From: Ewingella allii
Lineage (GTDB): Bacteria; Pseudomonadota; Gammaproteobacteria; Enterobacterales; Enterobacteriaceae
Assembly: GCF_044430645.1 (NCBI RefSeq)
Contig: NZ_JAWUDN010000005.1
Location: 248,001-312,000, forward strand
Length of the DNA: 64,000 nt
Direction of reading: 5' to 3'
The notes beneath the pieces were generated by a model. It did not search any database. It worked only from the letters and a program-made list of their open reading frames with translations, and was not told the origin of the DNA. Below, piece after piece: positions 36,643 to 45,925 of this stretch (the first letter of the stretch is position 1; the number at the start of each line of letters is the position of its first letter). A program made the translations under genes and the position numbers.

Positions 36643-37656
36643 ATGAGTAAACCCATCGTATTTAGTGGTGCACAGCCCTCAGGTGAACTGACCATTGGCA
36701 ACTACATGGGTGCGCTGCGTCAGTGGGTTAAGTTGCAGGACGAGTACGAGTGCATCTACTGCATCGTCGACCTGCATGCGATCACCGTGCGTCAAGACCC
36801 TGCGCAGTTGCGCAAGGCGACGCTCGACACGTTAGCGCTGTACTTGGCCTGCGGCATTGACCCGCAAAAAAGTACCATTTTTGTGCAATCCCACGTTCCT
36901 GAACACACGCAGCTGAGTTGGGCACTTAACTGCTATACCTACTTCGGTGAACTGGGTCGTATGACTCAATTTAAAGATAAATCAACCCGTTATGAGAATG
37001 AAAATGCCAGTATCACGGCAGGTTTATTCGATTATCCGGTGTTGATGGCCGCCGATATCCTGTTGTACCAGACCAATCAGGTGCCAGTAGGGGAAGACCA
37101 GAAACAGCATCTGGAGCTGAGCCGCGATATTGCCAACCGTTTTAACGCGCTGTACGGCGACGTGTTCACCGTTCCAGAACCGTTTATTCCTAAGTCCGGC
37201 GCGCGCGTGATGTCTCTGCAAGAGCCGACCAAGAAGATGTCCAAGTCTGACGATAACCGCAACAACGTTATCGGCCTGCTGGAAGATCCGAAGGCAGTGA
37301 CCAAAAAAATCAAACGCGCGATGACGGACTCCGAAGAGCCGCCTGTCGTGCGTTATGACCTGACGACGAAAGCGGGTGTTTCTAACCTGCTGGATATCCT
37401 CTCTGGCGTGACCGGCAAAAGCATCCCAGAGCTGGAAGCTGAGTTCGAAGGCCAGATGTATGGTCATCTGAAAGGCGCGGTGGCTGAAGCCGTTTCAGGT
37501 ATGCTGACCGAGCTGCAAGAGCGTTATCACCATTTCCGTAATGATGAAGCCTTATTGCAGCAGATCATGCGTGACGGTGCTGAAAAAGCCCGCGCCCGCG
37601 CCAAGTCTACGCTGGCAAAAGTGTATGAAGCCATTGGCTTTGTTGCCGCGCCGTAA
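36643..37656 (+). CDS. trpS: Tryptophanyl-tRNA synthetase
   Basis: 337-aa class I aminoacyl-tRNA synthetase. The HIGH-type signature is SGELTIGNYMGA and the second signature KMSKS is at residues 198-202. The start MSKPIVFSGAQPSG is preceded by AGGAAG; the frame extends 12 codons upstream without homology. Final gene of the aroK superoperon, ending at a strong terminator. Confidence 0.97.
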   Translation: MSKPIVFSGAQPSGELTIGNYMGALRQWVKLQDEYECIYCIVDLHAITVRQDPAQLRKATLDTLALYLACGIDPQKSTIFVQSHVPEHTQLSWALNCYTYFGELGRMTQFKDKSTRYENENASITAGLFDYPVLMAADILLYQTNQVPVGEDQKQHLELSRDIANRFNALYGDVFTVPEPFIPKSGARVMSLQEPTKKMSKSDDNRNNVIGLLEDPKAVTKKIKRAMTDSEEPPVVRYDLTTKAGVSNLLDILSGVTGKSIPELEAEFEGQMYGHLKGAVAEAVSGMLTELQERYHHFRNDEALLQQIMRDGAEKARARAKSTLAKVYEAIGFVAAP

Positions 37657-37678
37657 GCATCAGGCTCGAGCAATAAAA

Positions 37679-37704
37679 AACCACGCCTCGGCGTGGTTTT
37701 TTTA
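37679..37704. terminator. Bidirectional terminator between trpS and cysG
   Basis: AACCACGCC / GGCGTGGTT stem with a 2-base loop, a T-run of seven on the right and an A-run on the left, placed between two convergent genes. Confidence 0.88.
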
Positions 37705-37738
37705 TGTCAGTCAATCAGCCGCGGTTTGGTCTAAATGG

Positions 37739-39121
37739 TTAACTGACAGTCTCGCTGGCAAACCAATTCAACTGCTTACGCAAACTGACCACTGAGCCAA
37801 CGATAATTAAACTTGGGCTTTCCACCTGCTTGGCAAGCTGGCTGAGGGAGGACAATTCGCCGGTGATCACCCGTTGGCGCTGGGTGGTGCCATTTTCCAC
37901 CAGCGCGACCGGCGTGGTGGCCGCGAGGCCGTTTTTCAGCAGGTTGGCCTGAATATCTGCCGCCTGCGTCAACCCCATGTAGAACACCAGCGTCTGCTGG
38001 CCCTGCGCCATACAGGCCCAGTCGAGCTTGCCATCCTGCTTGGCGTGGCCGGTTATCAGCCGGACACTTTGCGCGTGGTCACGGTGAGTCAGCGGAATGC
38101 CACTGTAGGCCGAACAGCCGGAGGCCGCCGTAATGCCTGGCACCACTGAGAAGGCGATGCCTTCGGCTTTCAGCGCCTCCAGCTCTTCGCCGCCGCGCCC
38201 GAAGATAAAGGGGTCACCGCCTTTTAGCCGCACCACGCGTTTACCCAGCCTGGCCTGCTCGAGCAAAATATCGTTGATTCTCTCTTGCGGCACGCAGTGG
38301 TGCCCGGCGCGCTTGCCGACAAAAATCCGCTCGGCGTCGCGGCGGACCAGATTCAGCACGGCGTCAGACACCAGCCGGTCATACACCACCACGTCGGCCA
38401 GCTGCATCTGTTGCAAACCTTTTAGCGTCAGTAAACCGGCGTCTCCAGGCCCCGCGCCTACCAGCACCACTTCGCCATGATGCTCCACCGGCTGGCTAAA
38501 TAGCTCTTCGATGTAGGCGTCGCTCTGCTGGGCATCATTGTTAGCCAGCGACTGTGCCAGGCGATGATGATTAAACAGCTTTTCCCACCAGCGGCGGCGC
38601 TGCGACATATCCTGAAAATGCGTTTTCACCCGCTGGCGCAGCTGCCCGGCGGTGTGTGCCAGTTTGCCGAGATGCTGAGGAAGAATCGCCTCCAGCCGTT
38701 CGCGCAGCAGGCGGGCCAGCACCGGAGCATTGCCGCCGGAGGAGACGGCAATCATCAGCGGGGAACGGTCGATGATCGACGGCATGATGAAGCTGGCGCT
38801 TTCCGGCGCGTCCACCACGTTGCAGAATACCCGGCGCTGTTCGGCGGCTTGGCTCACTTCCTGATTAACCACGTCGGAATCCGTCGCGGCGATCACCAGC
38901 CACTTTTCATCCACCAGCAGGGGAGAGAAAGGCCCGCGCAGCAGGCGCACCTTCCCTTCAGCTTGCCAGACGTCGAACTGCGCGCTAAAGCTCATGGCGT
39001 TCACCCACAGGTCAGCTCCGGCGTCGAGCAGTAGACGCGCCTTGCGCTCCGCGACGTCTCCCGCCCCAACCAGCAGACAGGCTTTGTTGTGTAACTGGCA
39101 AAACAGCGGGAAATAGTCCAT
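37739..39121 (-). CDS. cysG: Siroheme synthase CysG
   Basis: 460-aa trifunctional enzyme making siroheme for nitrite and sulfite reductases. Residues 1-~210 form the precorrin-2 dehydrogenase/ferrochelatase (NAD-binding CLLVGAGDVAERKARLLL); the C-terminal part is uroporphyrinogen III methyltransferase (VVLVGAGPGDAGLLTLKG, RLKGGDPFIFGRGGEE, VVPGITAASGC). It follows nirD by 14 bases, so it is the third gene of a nirBD-cysG operon. Confidence 0.97.
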   Translation of the reverse strand: MDYFPLFCQLHNKACLLVGAGDVAERKARLLLDAGADLWVNAMSFSAQFDVWQAEGKVRLLRGPFSPLLVDEKWLVIAATDSDVVNQEVSQAAEQRRVFCNVVDAPESASFIMPSIIDRSPLMIAVSSGGNAPVLARLLRERLEAILPQHLGKLAHTAGQLRQRVKTHFQDMSQRRRWWEKLFNHHRLAQSLANNDAQQSDAYIEELFSQPVEHHGEVVLVGAGPGDAGLLTLKGLQQMQLADVVVYDRLVSDAVLNLVRRDAERIFVGKRAGHHCVPQERINDILLEQARLGKRVVRLKGGDPFIFGRGGEELEALKAEGIAFSVVPGITAASGCSAYSGIPLTHRDHAQSVRLITGHAKQDGKLDWACMAQGQQTLVFYMGLTQAADIQANLLKNGLAATTPVALVENGTTQRQRVITGELSSLSQLAKQVESPSLIIVGSVVSLRKQLNWFASETVS

Positions 39122-39135
39122 CGCGCGCGGCGCTC

Positions 39136-39462
39136 CTAAAGATTAATTTGCACGTTGCCGTCGCGGACTCGCGTCGGGTAGGCAGTGATCGAATGACTCT
39201 CATCTTCCATGCACAGTCCGTCCGTCAGGCGGAAATGCTGCTTTTTCAGTGGGCTGGTGACCCACAGCTCGCCCTGATGCTCGGCGATGATGCCGCGCGA
39301 CAATACGCTGGCTTGGGCGAAAGGGTCAATATTCGATAAAGCAAAAACCTGCTCATCGGCGCGCGGGCGGAATAGCGCCACTTGCTGTTCACCGGCCAGT
39401 GCACAAACGCCGCAGCCCGGCAGAATTTGTTCAACAGAACAGAGGGTTAGCCACTGGCTCAT
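39136..39462 (-). CDS. nirD: Nitrite reductase (NADH) small subunit NirD
   Basis: 108-aa small subunit with a Rieske-like fold; the family in enterobacteria lacks the usual iron ligands. It is needed with NirB for cytoplasmic NADH-dependent reduction of nitrite to ammonium. The ATG overlaps the nirB stop (ATGA, 4 bases). Confidence 0.96.
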   Translation of the reverse strand: MSQWLTLCSVEQILPGCGVCALAGEQQVALFRPRADEQVFALSNIDPFAQASVLSRGIIAEHQGELWVTSPLKKQHFRLTDGLCMEDESHSITAYPTRVRDGNVQINL

Positions 39463-42011
39463 AATACTTCCTCCCCGGCGTCAATCAGGTTAACGGGAAT
39501 ACGTTCTTCAGGCCGCGCAGGGCGGTGTTGCTGGCGCTCGCCGACAAACTGCACGTTCGGGTCACGCTGGGCGCTATTGATGAAGTGGGCAAAGCGCGTC
39601 TGCGCCGCCGGGTCATTTAGCGTCTCCTGCCACTCACAAACCGCCGAGTCGCGCAGACGGGCGAGCTCCGCCTCCAGTTGCTCATTCAGGCCGAGCTTGT
39701 CGTCAATGATCACTTTGCGCAGGTAATCAATGCCGCCTTCGAGGCTCTCAAGCCAGACCGAGGTGCGTTGCAGCTTATCGGCGGTGCGGATGTAGAACAT
39801 CATGAAGCGGTCGAGGTATTGCAGCAGTTGGTCGTTGTCCAAATCCGCCGCCAGCAAATCGCCGTGGCGCGGTTTCATGCCGCCGTTGCCGCAGACGTAC
39901 AGGTTCCAGCCGTTTTCGGTGGCGATGATCCCCACGTCTTTGCCCTGAGCTTCTGAGCATTCACGCGTACAGCCCGAGACGCCGAATTTCATTTTGTGAG
40001 GGGTGCGGATGCCCTTGTAGCGGTTTTCCAGACTGATGCCGAAGCCCAAGCTGTCACCGACACCAAAGCGGCACCAAGTGCTGCCTACGCAGGTTTTCGC
40101 CATGCGCAGTGCCTTAGCGTAAGCCTGACCTGTTTCGAATCCGGCATTAATCAGCTTCTGCCAAATTGCCGGTAAATCATCTTTCTGCGCGCCGAACATG
40201 CCGATGCGCTGTGAGCCGGTGATTTTGGTATAGAGGTTATATTCCGCGGCAATCTCGCCAATGGCTTGCAGGCCCTGCGGGGTAATTTCGCCGCCCGGAG
40301 AGCGCGGAATAACGGAATAAGTGCCGTCTTTTTGCATGTTGGCGAGGAACACGTCATTGGTGTCCTGAAGAGGCGCGTGCTGCGGTTTGAGCACGTAATC
40401 ATTCCAGCAGGAGGCCAGCAGCGAGCCGACGGTCGGTTTACACACTTCGCAGCCGTAGCCCTGACCATATTTCGCCAGCAGCTGCTCGAAGGACTTAATG
40501 CCTTCGACGCGGATCAGGTGGTAAAGCTCTTGGCGCGAATAGGCGAAGTGCTCGCAAAGGTGATGATTCACCTCTATGCCTTGCTTGCTCAGCTCGGCGT
40601 TCAGCACTTGGGTCACCAGCGGAATACAGCCGCCGCAGCCGGTGCCGGCTTTGGTGGCGGATTTCAGCGCCGCCACCGTGTGGCAACCGCCCTGAACCGC
40701 TTTGATAATGTCACCCTTGGTCACGTCGAAGCAGGAGCAGATTTGCGCGCTTTCCGGCAGGGCGTCGGTGCCAATCACCGCGCCGCCGCTGCCCGCGTGG
40801 GCTGGCAGGATCAGCGCGTCCGGGTTTTCCGGCAGTGGAATGTTGTTGAGCACCAATTGCAGCAAGTTGCCGTAATCGCTGGTGTCGCCGACCAACACCG
40901 CGCCGAGCAGGGATTTGTTATCTTCGCTGACTACCAGACGTTTATATAAGGCTTTGCTTTCATCGAGATAGACGTAACTGCGTGCGCCCTCGGTGCGGGC
41001 ATGGGCGTCACCGATACCCGCCACGTCAACGCCCAGCAGCTTGAGCTTGGCGCTCATGTCTGCGCCGGTGAACTGGTTTTCGCGACCTAACAGATGGTCG
41101 GCGGTGACCTGAGCCATTTTATAGCCCGGCGCAACCAAGCCGAAGGTGCGCTGGTTCCACGAGGCGCATTCGCCAATGGCGTAGACATCCGCGTCGCTGG
41201 TCTGGCACTGGTCGTTAATCACGATGCCGCCGCGCGGGGCAATCTCTAAATCACACTGGCGCGCCAGCTTGTCCTGCGGGCGGATGCCGGTGGAGAAGAC
41301 GATGAAATCCACTTCCAGCGAGCTACCGTCGGCGAAAGCCATGGTTTTGCGGGCGAACTGGCCGCCTTGGGAGATCTCTTTGGTGTTCTTCGCGGTATGA
41401 ACCTGCACGCCCATGCTTTCGATTTTCTGCCGCAGCTGGTTGCCGCCCATGACGTCGAGCTGTTCGGCCATCAGGCCGGGGGCGAATTCAATTACGTGAG
41501 TTTCGACGCCCAGATTTTTCAACGCGCCTGCGGCTTCCAGCCCCAACAGGCCGCCGCCGACCACCGCGCCACGTTTGCTGCGACGGGCGCAGGCTTCTAT
41601 GGCGTGCAGGTCTTCAATGGTGCGATAGACGAAGCAGTCCTGGCCGTCAGACCCGGCAATCGGCGGCACCCACGGATAGGAGCCGGTGGCGATCACCAGT
41701 TTGTCGTAATAGAGGGTGCGGCCGCTGCTGGAGTGAATCACCTTCTCGGCGCGGTTCAGCGTGATAGCTCGCTCGCCGATCAGCACCTTAACACCGTGCT
41801 TCTCGTAGAAGCCTTCGCGCACCAGAGATAACTCTTCGGCGGTGTGGTGGGAAAAATAGGAGGAAAGATGAACGCGGTCGTAGGCGACGCGCGGCTCTTC
41901 ACAAAATACCGTGATATCGAACTGGCCCGGCTCGGCTTTATCCAATAAATCTTCAATAAAGCGATGGCCGACCATGCCGTTACCAATAATCGCCAGTCTG
42001 ACTTTGCTCAT
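39459..42011 (-). CDS. nirB: Nitrite reductase (NADH) large subunit NirB
   Basis: 850-aa cytoplasmic siroheme enzyme. FAD/NAD-binding domain at the N-terminus (LAIIGNGMVGHRFIEDLL; AVVGGGLLGLEAAGALKNLG), a BFD-like [2Fe-2S] region (ICSCFDVTKGD ... GTGCGGCIPL), and the siroheme/[4Fe-4S] cysteines (CVGSTWC; GVSGCTRECSEAQGKDVGI). The frame continues 22 codons upstream, but MSKVRLAIIGNG at 42011 is the conserved start. The promoter region has FNR and NarL/NarP sites. Confidence 0.97.
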   Translation of the reverse strand: MSKVRLAIIGNGMVGHRFIEDLLDKAEPGQFDITVFCEEPRVAYDRVHLSSYFSHHTAEELSLVREGFYEKHGVKVLIGERAITLNRAEKVIHSSSGRTLYYDKLVIATGSYPWVPPIAGSDGQDCFVYRTIEDLHAIEACARRSKRGAVVGGGLLGLEAAGALKNLGVETHVIEFAPGLMAEQLDVMGGNQLRQKIESMGVQVHTAKNTKEISQGGQFARKTMAFADGSSLEVDFIVFSTGIRPQDKLARQCDLEIAPRGGIVINDQCQTSDADVYAIGECASWNQRTFGLVAPGYKMAQVTADHLLGRENQFTGADMSAKLKLLGVDVAGIGDAHARTEGARSYVYLDESKALYKRLVVSEDNKSLLGAVLVGDTSDYGNLLQLVLNNIPLPENPDALILPAHAGSGGAVIGTDALPESAQICSCFDVTKGDIIKAVQGGCHTVAALKSATKAGTGCGGCIPLVTQVLNAELSKQGIEVNHHLCEHFAYSRQELYHLIRVEGIKSFEQLLAKYGQGYGCEVCKPTVGSLLASCWNDYVLKPQHAPLQDTNDVFLANMQKDGTYSVIPRSPGGEITPQGLQAIGEIAAEYNLYTKITGSQRIGMFGAQKDDLPAIWQKLINAGFETGQAYAKALRMAKTCVGSTWCRFGVGDSLGFGISLENRYKGIRTPHKMKFGVSGCTRECSEAQGKDVGIIATENGWNLYVCGNGGMKPRHGDLLAADLDNDQLLQYLDRFMMFYIRTADKLQRTSVWLESLEGGIDYLRKVIIDDKLGLNEQLEAELARLRDSAVCEWQETLNDPAAQTRFAHFINSAQRDPNVQFVGERQQHRPARPEERIPVNLIDAGEEVL

Positions 42012-42068
42012 GTTTGCCTCGGAATTGATTTCTATAGGCTCAACATAACGCGCGTGAAGTCGGGCACC

Positions 42069-42082
42069 TTGACGCAAATCAA
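42069..42082. promoter_or_regulatory. FNR site of the nirB promoter
   Basis: TTGAC-GCAA-ATCAA matches the FNR consensus at 9 of 10 positions. Its centre is 64 bases upstream of the nirB ATG, which would put a start site near 42034 if FNR acts at -41.5 as in E. coli nirB. Confidence 0.8.
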
Positions 42083-42095
42083 GCCGCCTCTAATA

Positions 42096-42111
42096 TACTC
42101 CCTAGGTGGTA
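42096..42111. promoter_or_regulatory. NarL/NarP 7-2-7 site of the nirB promoter
   Basis: TACTCCC-TA-GGTGGTA is an inverted pair of NarL heptamers. Its centre lies 28 bases from the FNR centre, the same spacing as between the -69.5 NarL site and the -41.5 FNR site in E. coli nirB. Confidence 0.75.
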
Positions 42112-42288
42112 TTTGACTGATTTATATTGGTTTTTATGTAAGTGGACGATTTTAAATAGGTTTGTTGTCCGTGAAGCTCGGGGCGAGGGTTGGATGAAAT
42201 ATACGCACTTGCTCAAGTAATAAGATTCCTAACCCGCAGGTTTGGGCTATTGTGGGCGGAGAACATCAAATTCTCAGCGAGGTAACAG

Positions 42289-43572
42289 GTGACTCAGACC
42301 ACTTTGCAAACTATCAAAAACGTTCGACTGCCTTACGCCGACGGGTTGTGGCAGATTCAAATCGAAGGCGGGCGCATTCGCCAAATCACCAGTCAGCCGC
42401 AGGGGAATGGGCAGACCGAGGGCGTGCTGGATGCTCAGGGCGGGCTGGCGATCCCGCCGTTTGTCGAACCGCATATTCATCTCGATACCACCCAGACTGC
42501 CGGGCAACCGGCGTGGAACCAGTCCGGCACCCTGTTCGAAGGCATTGAACGCTGGGCCGAGCGCAAGGCGCAGTTGACCCACGAGGATGTCAAAGCGCGT
42601 GCGTGGCAGACCCTCAAGTGGCAGATTGCCAACGGTATCCAACATGTGCGAACCCACGTGGATGTCTCTGACCCGACGCTGACCGCGCTGAAAGCCATGC
42701 TGGAAGTGAAGGCCGAAGTCGCGCCTTGGGTCGACGTGCAGATTGTCGCTTTCCCGCAGGAAGGCATCATGTCCTATCCCAATGGCGAAGCCTTGCTGGA
42801 AGAGGCGCTGAGGCTGGGGGCCGACGTGGTGGGGGCCATTCCTCACTTTGAATTTACCCGCGAGTATGGCGTGGAGTCGCTGCACAAGACCTTCGCGCTG
42901 GCGCAAAAGTACCACAAGCTGGTCGACGTACACTGCGATGAAATCGATGACGAGCAGTCGCGCTTTGTGGAAACCGTCGCGGCTCTTGCCCTGCGCGAAA
43001 ATATGGGTGCGCGCGTCACCGCCAGCCATACCACCGCGATGCACTCTTACAACGGGGCATATACCTCGCGGCTGTTCCGCCTGCTGAAGATGTCCGGCAT
43101 TAACTTCGTCGCCAATCCGCTGGTGAATATTCATCTGCAAGGTCGCTTTGACACTTACCCGAAACGTCGCGGCGTGACGCGGGTGAAAGAGATGCTCGAC
43201 GCCGGGATTAACGTCTGTTTCGGCCACGATGACGTGTTCGACCCGTGGTATCCGTTGGGCACCGCCAACATGCTGCAAGTGCTGCACATGGGGCTGCATG
43301 TCTGCCAACTGATGGGCTACCAGCAGATTGACGATGGCCTGAAGTTAATCACCACTTACAGCGCCAAAACCCTGAATCTTCAAGGCTATAACTTGAAAAG
43401 TGGCAATGAAGCCAATCTGGTGATTCTCCCGGCTGAGAGCGGATTCGACGCGGTGCGCCGCCAGACGCCAGTGCGCTACTCCATCCGTCGCGGGGTGGTG
43501 ATTGCCGAGACGCAGCCCGCGCAGACGGTGATCCATTTGCAGAAAACCGAGTCGGTCAACTTCAACAGTTAG
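42289..43572 (+). CDS. codA: Cytosine deaminase
   Basis: 427-aa amidohydrolase converting cytosine to uracil and ammonia. Metal ligands are in PPFVEPHIHLDTTQ, DVHCDEIDD and the Asp of GHDDVFDPW; close similarity to E. coli CodA runs through the whole length. Start is GTG at 42289 with GCGAGGTAA upstream. The permease gene codB, which precedes codA in E. coli, is absent; nirB lies divergently upstream and a LacI-type gene overlaps its 3' end by 4 bases in convergent orientation. Confidence 0.95.
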   Translation: MTQTTLQTIKNVRLPYADGLWQIQIEGGRIRQITSQPQGNGQTEGVLDAQGGLAIPPFVEPHIHLDTTQTAGQPAWNQSGTLFEGIERWAERKAQLTHEDVKARAWQTLKWQIANGIQHVRTHVDVSDPTLTALKAMLEVKAEVAPWVDVQIVAFPQEGIMSYPNGEALLEEALRLGADVVGAIPHFEFTREYGVESLHKTFALAQKYHKLVDVHCDEIDDEQSRFVETVAALALRENMGARVTASHTTAMHSYNGAYTSRLFRLLKMSGINFVANPLVNIHLQGRFDTYPKRRGVTRVKEMLDAGINVCFGHDDVFDPWYPLGTANMLQVLHMGLHVCQLMGYQQIDDGLKLITTYSAKTLNLQGYNLKSGNEANLVILPAESGFDAVRRQTPVRYSIRRGVVIAETQPAQTVIHLQKTESVNFNS

Positions 43573-44579
43573 ACGGCCTGCGCGTCAGTGCGCGGTGGCG
43601 CGATAGAGTCGCGGCTGACGATTTTCGGTGGGAACTGCTGGTGGATGATATCGCCCTCGAGCGACAGTTCATCCAGCAGTAGCCGCGTGGCGAACTGCGC
43701 CATGTCGGTTATCGGGAAGTGCACGCTGGTCAGCGCCGGGCGCACAAACTCGGCGCGCTCGCCGCTGTCATAGCAAATCAGTGAAATATCTTCCGGCACC
43801 CGCAGGCGGTGTTCGCTGATCGCAAGCAGGGCGCCAATTGCCATATCCTCGTTGCAGCAGTAAATCGCCGTTGGCTTCACCGGCTGGCGTAACAAAGTGT
43901 CGGTGTGGCGGAAGCCGCTATCCAGTTTGTAATCCCCCTCCAACGTCGCTAAAGGCGCAATCCCCGCCTGCTGCATGGCGTCGGCGAAGCCTTGCCAGCG
44001 CAGTTTGGCGGAGTGGCGCAGCAGCGGCCCACTGATACAGGCTATCTGCTGATGACCGGCGTCGAGCAGCATCTGGGTGGCGATGCGGCTGGCGAGGGCG
44101 TGGTCGAAGCTGATGCAGCGAGATTCCAGTCCGGGCACCAGACGGTCGAGCAGCACGAAAGGATTGTTGTCGTGGGCCAGCTGTTTCAGGCGTTCATCGC
44201 TGATGTGGCGCACGTGCAGGATCAGGCCGTCACAGCGTAAGCCGAACAGCCGCGCAATGGCCTGCTGTTCGTTCTCCTCGCTATCACGCCCTTGAGTGAC
44301 GACTAACTGCTTCCCCTGCGACTCGGCTTCGGTTTGCACCACGTCCATCAGCGCGCCAAAAAATGCGCCGCGATAAGAGGTGGTGACTAAGCCCAGCGTA
44401 TGGCTTTGGCTCGACGCCAGCGCACGGGCCGCCGGATGCGGGCTGTAGCCCAACATCGCGATGGCCCGAACCACGATTTCACGCGTGGCTGCTTTGACCT
44501 TTTGGTCGCCATTCACCACCCGAGAAACGGTGGCCCGGGACACTCCGGCATAGGCTGCGACGTCTTCCAATGTCACCAT
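43569..44579 (-). CDS. LacI-family transcriptional regulator
   Basis: 336-aa repressor. The N-terminal helix-turn-helix and hinge are typical (VTLEDVAAYAGVSRATVSRV ... ARALASSQSHTLGLV), followed by a periplasmic-binding-protein-like effector domain. It is downstream of the phospho-beta-glucosidase gene by 38 bases on the same strand, so it probably regulates that unit through the palindrome at 46292-46309. Effector sugar not known; a cellobiose-type phospho-sugar is inferred from the neighbours. Confidence 0.92.
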   Translation of the reverse strand: MVTLEDVAAYAGVSRATVSRVVNGDQKVKAATREIVVRAIAMLGYSPHPAARALASSQSHTLGLVTTSYRGAFFGALMDVVQTEAESQGKQLVVTQGRDSEENEQQAIARLFGLRCDGLILHVRHISDERLKQLAHDNNPFVLLDRLVPGLESRCISFDHALASRIATQMLLDAGHQQIACISGPLLRHSAKLRWQGFADAMQQAGIAPLATLEGDYKLDSGFRHTDTLLRQPVKPTAIYCCNEDMAIGALLAISEHRLRVPEDISLICYDSGERAEFVRPALTSVHFPITDMAQFATRLLLDELSLEGDIIHQQFPPKIVSRDSIAPPRTDAQAV

Positions 44580-44617
44580 ACTGGCTCCTGTAGCCCCGCC
44601 AGTCAGGGGCAGGGAAA

Positions 44618-45925
44618 TTATCTAAATTGAGGTAAATACGGCGCGTTGAGCTGTAAAACCTCATCGAAGAGTTGTTGTGCCAGCGCGGCGTCGCCGACCA
44701 ACGGGTTGGTCATCAGCGCCAGCAGGCCGCTTTGTCGGTCGCCGTGCACCGCGCAGTCGATGGTCAGGCGCTCAAAGGTTTTCACCTGATCCGCCAGCGT
44801 ATGCAGTACCGGCGCTAAGCGCCCGAACACCAGCGGTGTCGCGCCGTGGGCGTCGATAATACAGTTGGTTTCTACCACGGCGTCATCCGGTAAGCCATGA
44901 ATAGCGCCGTGATTTGATGTATTTACCACCATTTGCGTGCCGAGATTATTATGGATTGAGCGAATCAGTTCCAGTGCCACTTCCGAATAGAAGGAGCCAC
45001 CGCGGAAACTCAGCTGCTCCGGCTTGGTATTCAGATTCGGATCGGCGTACAGCGCGAACAGCTCTTTCTCCACCTGCATCACTTTTTCGGCACGGGTTCC
45101 GCCGTCCGCCGCCTGTTTAATCTCATCTTCCAGCATGGCGCGCGGCAGATAGAAATAGCGATGATATGGGCAAGGGATCACCCCCAGCGCCCGCAGCAGC
45201 TCAGGCTTCCACGGCTGATCCTTGATGTTGTTCATGGTCAGCGTCGCGCCGTCGCACAGCAAGTCCAGCGTCTTTTGCGTCACGTCTTTGCCCTTCTCCA
45301 ACACGCGATGCACCCACACCATGTGGTTCAGCCCGGCGAACTGCAGATGAATATCCTCATCCTTCGCGCCAAGCATTTTCGAAATCATGTGGTGCATGGT
45401 GATGGGTACGTTGCACAGGCCAATGATTTTGGCTTTGCTGTGGCGGGCCACGGCTTCGGTGACGATCCCAGCTGGGTTGGTGAAGTTGATGATGAAGGCA
45501 TCTGGCGCTAACTCTTCAACTTTTCGAGCAATTTCTAGCAGCACTGGGATGGTACGCAGCGCCTTGGCAAAGCCGCCCACGCCGGTGGTTTCTTGGCCAA
45601 TCAGGCCATACTTCAAGCCGAGGCGCTCGTCGGCGGCGCGGGCAGGGAGCTGGCCGACGCGCAGCTGGGTGAGCACGAATTTGGCGTCGCGAATGGCGTC
45701 ATCCAGCTCGAAATGCACGCTGACTTTGACATGCTCCAGCTCGGCTTTCGCCAGCATGCGGCGGGTCAGCTCGGAGATAATGGTGACTTTTTCGCGGCCC
45801 GCTTCGACATCCACTAAGGCCAGTTCAGTAACCGGCAGCTCGTTAAAGCGCAGGATCAAGCCTTCGACCAGCTCCGGCGTGTAGCTGCTGCCACCGCCGA
45901 TAATGGTGATTTTAAACTGACTCAT
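44618..45925 (-). CDS. GH4 6-phospho-beta-glucosidase
   Basis: 435-aa NAD- and Mn-dependent glycosidase of family GH4, hydrolysing phosphorylated beta-glucosides such as cellobiose-6-phosphate. Rossmann motif ITIIGGGSSYTPELVEGL at residues 6-23, metal ligands in IGLCNVPITMHHM (Cys) and LQFAGLNHMVWVHRV (His), and the INFTNPAGIVTEA segment are characteristic. ATG at 45925 with CGGAGG upstream is preferred over GTG two codons earlier. Its 5' end overlaps the EIIB stop by 14 bases. Confidence 0.92.
   Translation of the reverse strand: MSQFKITIIGGGSSYTPELVEGLILRFNELPVTELALVDVEAGREKVTIISELTRRMLAKAELEHVKVSVHFELDDAIRDAKFVLTQLRVGQLPARAADERLGLKYGLIGQETTGVGGFAKALRTIPVLLEIARKVEELAPDAFIINFTNPAGIVTEAVARHSKAKIIGLCNVPITMHHMISKMLGAKDEDIHLQFAGLNHMVWVHRVLEKGKDVTQKTLDLLCDGATLTMNNIKDQPWKPELLRALGVIPCPYHRYFYLPRAMLEDEIKQAADGGTRAEKVMQVEKELFALYADPNLNTKPEQLSFRGGSFYSEVALELIRSIHNNLGTQMVVNTSNHGAIHGLPDDAVVETNCIIDAHGATPLVFGRLAPVLHTLADQVKTFERLTIDCAVHGDRQSGLLALMTNPLVGDAALAQQLFDEVLQLNAPYLPQFR

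Noticed and set aside
42274..43308. 344-codon open frame opposite codA
   Set aside because: Shadow of codA; residues reflect the complementary codons of the conserved enzyme.
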